From: a virus
Length of the DNA: 64,000 bases
Strand: one strand, 5' to 3'
Virus record (IMG/VR): IMGVR_UViG_3300047095_000535
Location: 19,708 to 83,707 of that record
The notes under the pieces were generated by a model, which made no database searches, was not told where the DNA came from, and saw nothing but the letters and a program-made list of their open reading frames with translations. A program made the position numbers and the translations under genes. Shown here piece after piece: positions 8,829 through 17,506 of this stretch (the stretch's first letter is position 1; every line of letters starts with the position of its first letter).

Positions 8829-10163
8829 TTATCTAGGTCTGGACAGGATCGAACACGGCCCTTGTAGGAAAGACAACAGGATGTCTCCTAAATCTTGGGC
8901 GGTTCCGAGGTTCCCATCAGGAGTCGAGAACACTATCTTTATAATACCTAGACGGGCGTTTATAGAGACCCCTTGAAAAAACTCATTGTTCCATACCAGA
9001 TGGTCGTAGAATCCATGTTGTTTGGCGATTTTAGCGAACTCTGGATCTTTCCACATTTGAGGATTGTTTTTCGGGTTAAACGACCTAACCGGACTCTTTA
9101 TGGCATGTTTTATACTACTGTCTGTGATGAGCCAGTACACTCCTCCATACAACTGGAACGTATTATCCTCTTTGTCCACATCATAGCTATAGTATATATG
9201 GACGTTGTTTCTGTTGGCGCGGGACACCGCCTGCAATGCCTCGTTTTTAAGGTTGTCCATTGCGTACACTTCTTCCCGTATCTTATCTTCTACATCAGTG
9301 ACTTTCTGCAACCCTTCGGCATTATGTGGATCAGGGTAGACGTTATTGGCTAGCTTAAACCCACTTCTGTTCTTGACTTTACTATTGAAGTTCTTCACCG
9401 CCCATTTTTTACAGAAGTTGGTAAACTCCATCATTGCCGCCCCGTACGGCTTTGCCACCCCGTACCCAAGTTCCCCCTCCATGTTGCGTAACGGTTTCAG
9501 GGTTATTCTAGATACAGGTTTTCGTAAATCCACTTTACCGTTCGGTCTTACTTCAGAAGAAGGTATTAGGTATGCCACCAATGTCCCCTCGTTGACTTCA
9601 GCAGGTAGGGTACAGGAGTTGTTGCCTTCCTTACGGTATTTCAGGTCAACACAGGATGTCCATGACCGTCCGGTTGACATGCCATATATATCATACGGGT
9701 GTCGGGATATTACAATGCTGGTTTTATTGTCTTGTACATGGCGTATGGGGTCGGTTTTAAATAAATGGGTGTACTTTGGGCGATCCTTGGACTCCTCGTT
9801 TCTTCCCATAATAGATACCATGGGCTGTTTCAATTTTTCAAGGATTCGACCAATTTTATATATATTCTTATCTCCGGGTTTTTTACATATCCCGTCAATA
9901 TAAGCTTTTACGTTAGGAATATCATACCCGTGTTGCTCTATGAAATTGGAAATCTGGTTGTATGAGCTGGTCATGTCCGATACCACATTGGAGAACGCGG
10001 CTTCAAAATCAAAGTTGAAATCGTATACTAGACGGTCCTTGTTTCCAAACACTTCGTTTATTTCCGGTATTTTATAAGCATTACTCTTGGTACGGGTCAT
10101 TTGTTTCTCTTTGGCCAAGTTTAGATCTATCGCTTCTTGGAAAAAATTTGTGAACGGCTCCAT
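8829..10163 (-). CDS. Conserved phage protein with capsid-targeting-like N-terminus
   Basis: A 444-residue protein. Residues around 150-175 (VISRHPYDIYGMSTGRSWTS, then CVDLK) and the following GTLVAYLI and PVSRITLKP form a block I recognise as recurring in large-phage hypothetical proteins, function unknown. The N-terminus MEPFTNFFQE resembles a T4 capsid-targeting peptide, suggesting packaging into the prohead and cleavage by the prohead protease. The late octamer TTAAATAG is five bases upstream. The C-terminal 150 residues (HIYYSYDVDKEDNTFQLYG) look globular. An injected internal protein is possible but unproven. Confidence 0.7.
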   Translation of the reverse strand: MEPFTNFFQEAIDLNLAKEKQMTRTKSNAYKIPEINEVFGNKDRLVYDFNFDFEAAFSNVVSDMTSSYNQISNFIEQHGYDIPNVKAYIDGICKKPGDKNIYKIGRILEKLKQPMVSIMGRNEESKDRPKYTHLFKTDPIRHVQDNKTSIVISRHPYDIYGMSTGRSWTSCVDLKYRKEGNNSCTLPAEVNEGTLVAYLIPSSEVRPNGKVDLRKPVSRITLKPLRNMEGELGYGVAKPYGAAMMEFTNFCKKWAVKNFNSKVKNRSGFKLANNVYPDPHNAEGLQKVTDVEDKIREEVYAMDNLKNEALQAVSRANRNNVHIYYSYDVDKEDNTFQLYGGVYWLITDSSIKHAIKSPVRSFNPKNNPQMWKDPEFAKIAKQHGFYDHLVWNNEFFQGVSINARLGIIKIVFSTPDGNLGTAQDLGDILLSFLQGPCSILSRPR

Positions 10164-10168
10164 GGATA

Positions 10169-10176
10169 CTATTTAA
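10169..10176 (-). promoter_or_regulatory. Late promoter octamer
   Basis: TTAAATAG on the minus strand, five bases before the ATG at 10163. Confidence 0.7.
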
Positions 10177-10216
10177 CGGTTTTTGATACCTATTGAGCTA
10201 AAACATACATTAAATG

Positions 10217-10224
10217 GTAAATAC
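10217..10224 (+). promoter_or_regulatory. Late promoter octamer of the tail tube gene
   Basis: GTAAATAC, four bases before the ATG at 10229. A second, less regular TTAAATGG sits at 10210-10217 and overlaps the alternative ATG at 10214. Confidence 0.5.
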
Positions 10225-10228
10225 TAAC

Positions 10229-10792
10229 ATGCCAGTCGATATCAACAACTTTTTCAATGTAGCATCCCAGAAGCAATTTTCAAGAGACTTCTTCATGCGT
10301 ATCAAACAAATCACCGTTCCGGGGATGTCTCTTAACGGAGAAACAGACCTAGTGTTCGCCAAAACTGCTAAACTACCCGGGCGGGATATTGAGGACAAGA
10401 CCGTAAATTACTCTGGTCAAGTCTTCCATGTGAATGGTAGAGCAGTGTACCCCGGATCAGAGTCATATAGCATCGAGTTTTATATGGATCAGGAGTTGGA
10501 TTTACGCACCAAGCTTGAAAAAGCTTCTAGGTTGACCTTTAATAACGAAACCACGACAGGTAACATGTGTATGCCCGGACCAGAAAGCGTAATGGTAGTC
10601 GATGTTTTAGCACTTCCATGTGGAATTGGCAACCAAGCAGGTACAGGATTCCAAGTGGTCAAAGAGATCAAGTTCGTAGGGGTTTCCATTAGATCCATCG
10701 GAGAAGTGGAGTACGCTATTGCCGATGGTACAGGTGAAATCAAGACTCTAAACGCGACGTTCTCCTACCACTGGTACGAAGATTTCAGCTAA
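10229..10792 (+). CDS. Tail tube protein (T4 gp19-like)
   Basis: A 187-residue protein with hallmarks of the gp19 tube family: FFMRIKQITVPGMS near the N-terminus, AKLPGRDIEDKTVNYSGQVF, then VYPGSESYSIEFYMDQE and a C-terminal NATFSYHWYEDF. The tube is the inner channel of the contractile tail. It is followed by a strong intrinsic terminator. I prefer ATG 10229 (octamer four bases upstream); ATG 10214 would add five residues. Confidence 0.88.
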   Translation: MPVDINNFFNVASQKQFSRDFFMRIKQITVPGMSLNGETDLVFAKTAKLPGRDIEDKTVNYSGQVFHVNGRAVYPGSESYSIEFYMDQELDLRTKLEKASRLTFNNETTTGNMCMPGPESVMVVDVLALPCGIGNQAGTGFQVVKEIKFVGVSIRSIGEVEYAIADGTGEIKTLNATFSYHWYEDFS

Positions 10793-10810
10793 TTGTATCC
10801 CCTCTTTCTC

Positions 10811-10843
10811 AATCCGGTTGTCGAAAGATGACCGGATTTTTGT
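10811..10843 (+). terminator. Intrinsic terminator after the tail tube gene
   Basis: A 12-bp stem with two G-T wobbles (AATCCGGTTGTC / GATGACCGGATT) around a GAAA tetraloop, followed by T-rich sequence. It lies 18 bases after the tail tube stop codon. Confidence 0.92.
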
Positions 10844-10860
10844 ATTATATAACAGAGGCT

Positions 10861-10868
10861 CTAAATAT
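10861..10868 (+). promoter_or_regulatory. Late promoter octamer
   Basis: CTAAATAT, four bases before GTG 10873. It lies downstream of the terminator and excludes the in-frame ATG at 10828, which is inside the terminator stem. Confidence 0.65.
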
Positions 10869-10872
10869 TTGT

Positions 10873-11472
10873 GTGTCAGTGAGTATCGATGAGTTCTTTT
10901 CAGCGTTTTCCCAAGATAATAGGTTTTTCCTACATCTGCCTGTTTTATGGGGAGTGACCATTGACGGGGTGACGAAAGACGCCATCAACTCCGTTCTACA
11001 AGACGCGGATGAAAAATGGGTCGCTAAATCAGACCCTTCCAATTACACGAAAAGTGGTAATATCCTAGTCGCGCAAGAAGTCTCGCTGCCTAATGAAACT
11101 TCCGAGTTTACTACACTGGAGTCAGGATCAGGTATGGGTGGGTATTTTCCGGGGTATGGACTAAATGCTCGTTCTAACTTTCTAAATCGGAGTACGTCGG
11201 TCAACTTCCTACAGACGGAAGATGATATTGTCCATAACTTCTTCCGACCATGGATGATCGCAGTTGGTATAAAGGGATTGGTGGAGTACGGCCCCACCCT
11301 GAAATCTACGATGATAGTCAGGCAGTATAAGAACGATGGGGAGTTTATAAGAGGATTCCGGTTTCGTAAAGCCTTTCCAACCGCAGTTGAACCGTTTACT
11401 CTGAATTATGACAACACGGACTTTAAGATACAGTCAGTTACGTTTGCGTGTACCAACTACGAACAGTTATGA
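10873..11472 (+). CDS. Tail-tube-fold protein, gp19/gp54-like
   Basis: A 199-residue protein starting at GTG 10873. The C-terminal half carries the pattern of the gp54/gp19 family: NFFRPWMIAVGIKGLVEYGP, then TMIVRQY, FRFRKAFPTAVEPF and a final SVTFACTNYEQL. T4 gp54 starts tube polymerisation on the baseplate, and this gene opens the baseplate cluster, which fits. The ATG at 10828 would add 15 residues but sits in the upstream terminator. It overlaps the next gene by four bases (ATGA). Confidence 0.75.
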   Translation: MSVSIDEFFSAFSQDNRFFLHLPVLWGVTIDGVTKDAINSVLQDADEKWVAKSDPSNYTKSGNILVAQEVSLPNETSEFTTLESGSGMGGYFPGYGLNARSNFLNRSTSVNFLQTEDDIVHNFFRPWMIAVGIKGLVEYGPTLKSTMIVRQYKNDGEFIRGFRFRKAFPTAVEPFTLNYDNTDFKIQSVTFACTNYEQL

Positions 11473-12176
11473 ATACCATTACATTTGGTAAGTTGCGGGA
11501 ACTTACAATCGCTGATAATAAAAAGCAATCGCAGGTATTGGTGGACTATTTCAACACTTTTGAAGGAGATAACACTTTTGAAAAGTTTAAGTCTATTTTA
11601 ACTGCTTGGGAGAATGATGTATCATATACGATAACACTCAACATCAATAATATTCCTACTAAAATATCTTTATCTTATATATTATCAGAATTACCATCAA
11701 CACTTAATAATGAGATTGTAATACAGAACACAGACATGAAATTAGTACTTGACATTCCCCAAAGGTATGTTAGTACTAATGATATAATTCCTATTTACGA
11801 TATTATAAAATACATAAATCTATATGGTGTTTCTATAAATCTGATAAATCTATCTTTATACGAAAAAAGTACTATTATCAACAATCTACCCGCCTATTCA
11901 TACAATCTTATAATGAATAGTATATTAAACGACACCACGAAGGTCGTTTCATTCAATAATCCCCTTCTAGAGTCGTGTAAGTTCAACTTTTTAACGAACA
12001 ACCCATATTTGTTTTTAAAGGGGATATTTTCCAGATACACGGAAGACTATTTCAGAGATACTATCTATTTATTATCCAAGAAGATCGACGGGCAGCTATT
12101 ACTGGATAGCACTTTACAGGACATTGAGTATTATATAAATAGGTTCACGGAAGAAATGAACGCCGGGACCAATTGA
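11469..12176 (+). CDS. Putative baseplate hub assembly protein (gp26/gp51-type)
   Basis: A 235-residue protein started at ATG 11469, which overlaps the previous stop (ATGA). The N-terminus MNTITFGKLRELTIADN and the C-terminal helix NNLPAYSYNLIMNSI are similar in layout to the following protein (NLPISINKQIIEFIQ), so the two look like diverged copies of the T4 baseplate family containing gp26. The base composition is more AT-rich than the neighbours. Role: hub assembly, inferred from position. Confidence 0.55.
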   Translation: MNTITFGKLRELTIADNKKQSQVLVDYFNTFEGDNTFEKFKSILTAWENDVSYTITLNINNIPTKISLSYILSELPSTLNNEIVIQNTDMKLVLDIPQRYVSTNDIIPIYDIIKYINLYGVSINLINLSLYEKSTIINNLPAYSYNLIMNSILNDTTKVVSFNNPLLESCKFNFLTNNPYLFLKGIFSRYTEDYFRDTIYLLSKKIDGQLLLDSTLQDIEYYINRFTEEMNAGTN

Positions 12177-12194
12177 CAAATGGCAATCGTGTGC

Positions 12195-12202
12195 TTAAAT
12201 AG
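12195..12202 (+). promoter_or_regulatory. Late promoter octamer
   Basis: TTAAATAG, five bases before ATG 12208. The in-frame GTG at 12202 overlaps the octamer and is rejected as the start. Confidence 0.68.
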
Positions 12203-12207
12203 TGGGC

Positions 12208-12942
12208 ATGGACGACAACGTTAAGACTCTGCTGGATAAAATCCAAGAACTAAAAGCCCCTCTGGTATCGGTATATGTGAATTCTGCCAAACCTGCGGTT
12301 GATTGTACCCCTCTATCGTTTAAACAACAGAAGGATCTTATTTCCACAGTGGCGGATGGGGTTGTTGGGTCTTTAAAGTTCCAAAAGATTCTGAACGGAG
12401 TTGTCATGGAAAATACCGCGTTGGATGATTTAAAAACCACGGACAGGCTGCCCATTATACTACAACTAAGGGCCAATGCGATTGGTGATCAAATCAGGGT
12501 TGGTGGGGAGAAAGGAAAGCTGTCACCTATTTTGAAAAAGATTAAGAAGTTCAAGGTGGTCCAATCCAAGACGATTACCGGAGACTTGACAGTGGAAGTG
12601 GAAGTTCCTACTCTCGCATCGGAGAATCGGATTATACAGGTTACGATTGATCTACTTAAAAAAGACGGAGAAGCGGAGGTTGGAAAAAATATCGGTAATG
12701 TATATACCCATGAGATTGTAAAATACATCAAATCCATTAAGTTTGGAGAACAGGAATTGGTTTTCTTGGATATCCCCGTGAGTGATAGAGCCAAAATCGT
12801 GGATAATTTGCCAATATCCATCAATAAACAGATCATCGAGTTTATTCAGGACATTAAAAAGGCTGAGACTGAGTTGCTTACAATTGAGCTTAATGGGGAA
12901 ACCAAAATTCTGGAAATTGATGTAGGTTTCTTCGATTCTTAA
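12208..12942 (+). CDS. Baseplate hub subunit (T4 gp26-like)
   Basis: A 244-residue protein. The segment TPLSFKQQKDLISTVADGVV followed by KFQKILN and DRLPIILQLRANAIGD is the signature I associate with gp26-like baseplate proteins of T4-type phages. A C-terminal helix, NLPISINKQIIEFIQDI, is shared in pattern with the upstream gene product. It acts in assembly of the central hub of the baseplate. It precedes the large gp29-like gene, as expected for a hub cluster. Confidence 0.75.
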   Translation: MDDNVKTLLDKIQELKAPLVSVYVNSAKPAVDCTPLSFKQQKDLISTVADGVVGSLKFQKILNGVVMENTALDDLKTTDRLPIILQLRANAIGDQIRVGGEKGKLSPILKKIKKFKVVQSKTITGDLTVEVEVPTLASENRIIQVTIDLLKKDGEAEVGKNIGNVYTHEIVKYIKSIKFGEQELVFLDIPVSDRAKIVDNLPISINKQIIEFIQDIKKAETELLTIELNGETKILEIDVGFFDS

Positions 12943-12950
12943 TGATCGGT

Positions 12951-12958
12951 TAAATATT
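12951..12958 (+). promoter_or_regulatory. Late promoter octamer
   Basis: TTAAATAT, four bases before the GTG start at 12963. Confidence 0.66.
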
Positions 12959-12962
12959 ATTT

Positions 12963-14897
12963 GTGGATGATAAACTCATACAAATAGTAGGCGAGCTTTT
13001 AGGGCTATTAGACCAGCTTGTAGAAGAAAAGGGCGTTCCCAAGGATAAAGCCCTTGCTGATAAGAACATTGTTGGTACCTCTATTGGGAGTAAGAAGCTT
13101 CCCACCAAGTTACCTCCGAATGCCAAGCGTCTTCTTGAAGAAACATTTACGTTGTTTAACAAGATGTTCTTCGATTATCAGAAGAAAATGGCTCCCGACA
13201 CCAAGGATAAAACACTAGCCAAAACTACCATTCCGCCTTCCTTATCATCCAAGAACAAGGAAGGAAAAGAACAATCAGGGGGATTTTGGAGTGGAATAGG
13301 AAAAATCTTTATGGGAGTTGGTACAGCAGCGTTGGCAGCATTGATAGGTGGACTAATGGAGAATGGTCCGTTTAAAGGAGTGGCTAAAATATTTGCCAAA
13401 GTCGGGGTTGGGTTATTCGCTAAAATGTCGGTGAAGCTTCTTAGGCACTTCGGTATTGCGGCGAAACGAATTCCGTTTTTAGGGTCAATTGTATCTCTTT
13501 GGTTTGCGTGGGACCGATATCAGAATGATGATAACGTAGGTGCGATAATCGATGTGCTTAGTGCGTTATGTAATTTGATTCCACCCCCTTTTGGCACTGC
13601 TTTATCATTAGGGTTGGACGTTCTGAATGCGTATCTGGATGTAAAGTCTGGACAATCAGCAGGAAATCCACAACAGGCTAAAAAAATAGATATTCTTAAG
13701 GATATGGCGTCTTCTATTGGAACGTTTATATGGAATAATCGAAATTATATTCCGGTATTGAGTTCTATCGACAAGTTTGCGTCGTCGTGGGATGAGTTGA
13801 AGGCGGGTAAAGTTGTGTCAGGTGTTAAACATTTTGGGTATGCGATGTTTGAGTTGCTTACTGGAATCGATGTGGATAAATTCGCTACCGGATTTTCGAT
13901 ATTGACAGGTATGACCAGCAGTACTAAAGCGGAACCTGCCGCCGTTGCCGCCAGTTCGGTCATACCGGATGGTATGATGTCCGCTATCGGGTCGTGGTTA
14001 TGGAGTAAACGTCAGTATATACCGATTTTGAGTTCAGTCAATAGATTCATGATGGCGTGGGACGATATTAAAGCGGGAAACATCATGGATGGACTAGGAA
14101 ACATCGGTATAGGTCTTCTTAGTTTCTTAACCGGAGGGGATGCCAAAATGGTTCTCGACGGAATGGGAGCGTTTATGGGTATGGTCGGTGGAACGAAAGA
14201 AACCGTACAGAAACCCGTCGCGAATTCGTCCATGTTGGAAGATATAGCGGGTTGGATGGCCAAGAAGGTTTCGGAACTCATTGGATGGATAAAAGATCTG
14301 GTATGGGATAGGTTGAAGGCTTTGACCGGAGACTTGGCGAACATGGTTAGCTCTACTTGGACCGGAGACAACGTTAAGCAAATGGTTGACACTGTTGGTA
14401 ATAAGGCCAAGGAAGCGGCGAACATTACATTCTCCTATATGAGTAATATATGGGATTCCTTCTCCATGGGATCTAAATCATTGGCGGATAAGTCCGGTGA
14501 AATGATGAAGCAGGTACGCAACACGGTTGCTTCTGCGGAGGCAGGAGTTCGGGAATCCACCAAAGGGATCATGGCGGGAGCTTATATCAAGTTGGCTGAA
14601 GATAAACAATCACTGGTTTCCAAGAGTCCTCCCGTTACTCTGGTTATGCCTGAACGGGGAGAGACGGTGGACACACTAGCCAATTTATACAAAGCGTCCA
14701 TAGAGCAGATACGCCTACTTGGATTATTGGTCGGAGTTGGTAATAGCTCATTGTCCGAATTACGCCGAATCGCTGGTATAAGCGGGGGTGGTGGAGGCGG
14801 GGGTATAGCACCTCCCCAAGCATCCAATAAATCACCTCTCATCCAAGTAGCTACTAATAGGGAAGGGTTTGCTGACAGTCCTTATGTCATCGCTTAA
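12963..14897 (+). CDS. Tape measure / hub protein (gp29-like position)
   Basis: A 644-residue protein starting at GTG. It has hydrophobic, glycine- and alanine-rich helices and an internal duplication: WNNRNYIPVLSSIDKF with WDELKAGKVVSG (about residues 260-290) and WSKRQYIPILSSVNRF with WDDIKAGNIMDG (about 345-375), each followed by a short hydrophobic stretch ending in LLTG or FLTG. A Gly-rich linker (seven consecutive glycines) lies near the C-terminus. Position between the gp26-like and gp48-like genes matches T4 gp29, the tail tape measure and hub component (590 residues). Function is inferred from position and composition. Confidence 0.65.
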   Translation: MDDKLIQIVGELLGLLDQLVEEKGVPKDKALADKNIVGTSIGSKKLPTKLPPNAKRLLEETFTLFNKMFFDYQKKMAPDTKDKTLAKTTIPPSLSSKNKEGKEQSGGFWSGIGKIFMGVGTAALAALIGGLMENGPFKGVAKIFAKVGVGLFAKMSVKLLRHFGIAAKRIPFLGSIVSLWFAWDRYQNDDNVGAIIDVLSALCNLIPPPFGTALSLGLDVLNAYLDVKSGQSAGNPQQAKKIDILKDMASSIGTFIWNNRNYIPVLSSIDKFASSWDELKAGKVVSGVKHFGYAMFELLTGIDVDKFATGFSILTGMTSSTKAEPAAVAASSVIPDGMMSAIGSWLWSKRQYIPILSSVNRFMMAWDDIKAGNIMDGLGNIGIGLLSFLTGGDAKMVLDGMGAFMGMVGGTKETVQKPVANSSMLEDIAGWMAKKVSELIGWIKDLVWDRLKALTGDLANMVSSTWTGDNVKQMVDTVGNKAKEAANITFSYMSNIWDSFSMGSKSLADKSGEMMKQVRNTVASAEAGVRESTKGIMAGAYIKLAEDKQSLVSKSPPVTLVMPERGETVDTLANLYKASIEQIRLLGLLVGVGNSSLSELRRIAGISGGGGGGGIAPPQASNKSPLIQVATNREGFADSPYVIA

Positions 14898-14901
14898 ATA
14901 A
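14894..14901 (+). promoter_or_regulatory. Late promoter octamer
   Basis: TTAAATAA, four bases before ATG 14906, overlapping the stop codon of the gp29-like gene. Confidence 0.66.
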
Positions 14902-14905
14902 TGAT

Positions 14906-15772
14906 ATGGCTGATATAGATGTGGTAAACAATTATGATTGGACTTCTGCGCCAAAAAACTCGACGTTTAGAAAGAACGCGCCGAGGATATGGATGCGTTC
15001 ATATAAGTTGAAAACCAACAATCTAGTCCAGACTATTAAGAATTATCAAAATATAGTGGATAATAAGGACGGAAACGCCAAGTCGTTTTATGAGAGGATG
15101 TATGGGGATGTGGCGGAAGCGGACGAGACTTTCAGGTTCCCATATTTCAATGATTCTATTCGGGCGTTTTCAAACACTTTTGGAGATACTTTCCAAGATG
15201 GTATCGGGGGAGGAAACGGTATAGGAACAGCTTTAAACGATTGGACTAAATCTATGGTCGGCAATATCGCACAGGTGGGAGGGATTATAGGTACGGATGC
15301 TATGGCTACTGCTACTTCCCAAATATACAATAAAGATTTTATGGGAGCTATAAAAACTGTTTCTGGGGGAGTTGCAGGGGGAGGAAATCCTGGTTCATAT
15401 GTGGAAACTCCCATGTTCTATCAGTTTGAAAAAAATGATGGTCCGGTGGAGGTTACATTCGCGTTGTCTAATACTATCAACGAGGGAGCGATTAAACAAA
15501 ACAAGGATTTAATCACCAAGCTCACAAAGATGAACCGTCCATTGAGACATAACAGCATTTCAGTCGATCCTCCTAGAATATACAAGATAACTATCCCGGG
15601 CCATAGGTTCATTCAATGGGCGTGGTGTACCCAATTCAACGTCCAATTTTTAGGGACGAAGCGGATGATTGATAATGATATTGTTCCAGAAGGATATCTT
15701 ATTACCATGGTGTTCCAATCATTGACGCTGGAACACGGCGGGTTCATGGACCAAGTAAACACAGAAGACTAA
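14906..15772 (+). CDS. Baseplate tail tube cap (T4 gp48-like)
   Basis: A 288-residue protein. The pattern GSYVETPMFYQFEKNDGPVE followed by ALSNTINEG, then NRPLRHNSISVDPPRIYKI, PGHRFIQWAW, NVQFLGTKR and a final FQSLTLEHGGFMD is characteristic of gp48 of T4-like phages, which caps the baseplate hub and starts the tail tube. The middle is glycine-rich. The genes for gp53- and gp27-like proteins follow directly, making a baseplate operon. Confidence 0.82.
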   Translation: MADIDVVNNYDWTSAPKNSTFRKNAPRIWMRSYKLKTNNLVQTIKNYQNIVDNKDGNAKSFYERMYGDVAEADETFRFPYFNDSIRAFSNTFGDTFQDGIGGGNGIGTALNDWTKSMVGNIAQVGGIIGTDAMATATSQIYNKDFMGAIKTVSGGVAGGGNPGSYVETPMFYQFEKNDGPVEVTFALSNTINEGAIKQNKDLITKLTKMNRPLRHNSISVDPPRIYKITIPGHRFIQWAWCTQFNVQFLGTKRMIDNDIVPEGYLITMVFQSLTLEHGGFMDQVNTED

Positions 15773-15773
15773 C

Positions 15774-16172
15774 ATGATAGATACAGGATTATATCAAAAC
15801 CAGATAGACGCTCTTGATACATTGGATATCATGAACTACGAGAGGATTTTCAAGATTTTTGAGCTATCTGTAAACAACAAGGATTTTTACACCTACAACA
15901 TTTTAAAGCGTGTGGATTTTCCGGAGATAGATAATGAGTATATAGAGTTTAGAGACGTGCTTAACAACACTCCTCTAACCATACTTTCCTATAAGATTTA
16001 CGGAGATATTAAAAGTTGGTGGATATTATATCTTCTTAATAAGGATAAGTTTGTGGGCGCACCATTTGTTGTAGAAGGTGGTACGCAGATAAAATACATC
16101 AAGGATTCTTTCAGAACATCCATATATCAGGACATAAATAACGCTACAACGTATGGAGGGAGACACTACTAA
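15774..16172 (+). CDS. Baseplate wedge protein (T4 gp53-like)
   Basis: A 132-residue protein. The motif GDIKSWWILYLLNKDKFVGA and the preceding ILSYKIYG match the pattern of gp53 and related LysM-like baseplate wedge proteins ('DpslWwiI...N'). Length is shorter than T4 gp53 (196). It starts two bases after the gp48-like stop and overlaps the next start by one base (TAATG), so it is cotranscribed and coupled. Confidence 0.7.
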   Translation: MIDTGLYQNQIDALDTLDIMNYERIFKIFELSVNNKDFYTYNILKRVDFPEIDNEYIEFRDVLNNTPLTILSYKIYGDIKSWWILYLLNKDKFVGAPFVVEGGTQIKYIKDSFRTSIYQDINNATTYGGRHY

Positions 16173-17506
16173 TGGCTGAAGTTTTTCGTATCAATGATAT
16201 TGAATATGAGTGCGAGTTCACAATTACAAATGCGGACAGTCCTCCTATCAAGCTAACCAAGTCTGCCATTCGTGGTATGACTTTGGTGGATAACGTTTTC
16301 GATCCATTCGCTTCTGGAACAGTATCCATCGCTAACCCTTACAACTTTCTGGAAAAGGACTTTTTCATTCGGGGAGACGGGCGGGACGAGATGAAAATAA
16401 TGTTCAAAATCAAGGATACTTCTCCAACGCAGTATAATAAGCCGTATGAATATGTGTTTTCCATCGTTGATGAAATGGATATGGTAAATCCGGAAGTTCG
16501 TACAGAGAACATAAAAACCTTAACTCTGTTAGATAAGAACGCCTTACCATTCTCTGATAAAATCCCCTATGGTAAGAAATATAGCGGGTTTGTTGGGGAG
16601 ATTATAAAAGAGATTGTCACTGAGCTATTAGGGGCCGATAAGATATATAACGAGAGGTGGTCAACTGGAGATTTCGAGCTATTTGATTATATACCTCCCG
16701 CAACATATAGATATATCGACCTTATTCGGCATTTACTACGACTCTTCTACGCTAAGGATGGAGACTTATATGTTAAGGCTTTGATGGGGTATGACTACGA
16801 GGCCAAACAGTTCACCTTGGAGTTACTTTCAAACATTTTCAGGAAAAACAAACTAAATCTATTGGAAGCGTTCGTTGTGGGGGATTCATCAGACGAGATT
16901 AGAGTAAACAACCCCAACCATCCGTATGCGGAAGCACCCATCAGCAAATACTTCGGGGCGGTAAAAAACCTAGGATACTCCACTCCTCAATACGGGTGGA
17001 GTACGGACTATTTCATCAACAGTCTGGTATTTGGATATAACAAGTTTCTAGGAGTTCAAAATATACGCAAGCTCAAGTTCGAGGATATACGTAAAAAGTG
17101 GAAAACCAAGTTTGTAGACGTTTTTCAGACCCTTCAAGACGCACCAAAACCTTTCGCCGTTAAGAACAAGACGACACCTAAGAAGTTTCGTCGATTCCAC
17201 TTCCCATACCCCATTGAAAACGGGGTGAAGATAGTGGAGGCTGAGATGTATAACGTTCTAACATTTTATAATCTACAGGCGTCGTTCTCCAATGTGGGAG
17301 ACACAACCAGACGGTCAGGCAAGTTCATCGACATCATCTCTACCAGAACCAACGATAGGGACTGGAAGGTGGACCAAAAGCTGTTAGGTAGGTGGTTCAT
17401 CACGGAGTTGAGACATGTGTTTGTAGCGGACCTATATACCAATGAAATGATGTGTTCCAAGACCTACGTTGGGCCACACGCGAAGATATCGGAGGGAGTT
17501 GAATAA
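16172..17506 (+). CDS. Baseplate central hub protein (T4 gp27-like)
   Basis: A 444-residue protein. The N-terminal domain with VDNVFDPFASGTVSIANPYN, the middle segment ATYRYIDLIRHLLRLFYAK and a C-terminal motif GRWFITELRHVFVADLYTNE followed by MMCSKTY match the hub fold that gp27 shares with other contractile tail hubs. It forms the trimeric ring that binds the central spike. It is coupled by one-base overlaps to the genes on both sides. No lysozyme or spike gene (gp5) is seen in the window. Confidence 0.78.
   Translation: MAEVFRINDIEYECEFTITNADSPPIKLTKSAIRGMTLVDNVFDPFASGTVSIANPYNFLEKDFFIRGDGRDEMKIMFKIKDTSPTQYNKPYEYVFSIVDEMDMVNPEVRTENIKTLTLLDKNALPFSDKIPYGKKYSGFVGEIIKEIVTELLGADKIYNERWSTGDFELFDYIPPATYRYIDLIRHLLRLFYAKDGDLYVKALMGYDYEAKQFTLELLSNIFRKNKLNLLEAFVVGDSSDEIRVNNPNHPYAEAPISKYFGAVKNLGYSTPQYGWSTDYFINSLVFGYNKFLGVQNIRKLKFEDIRKKWKTKFVDVFQTLQDAPKPFAVKNKTTPKKFRRFHFPYPIENGVKIVEAEMYNVLTFYNLQASFSNVGDTTRRSGKFIDIISTRTNDRDWKVDQKLLGRWFITELRHVFVADLYTNEMMCSKTYVGPHAKISEGVE

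Noticed and set aside
10828-10872. ATG 10828 as start of the gp54-like gene
   Set aside because: It lies inside the terminator stem of the tail tube gene; an octamer sits four bases before GTG 10873.
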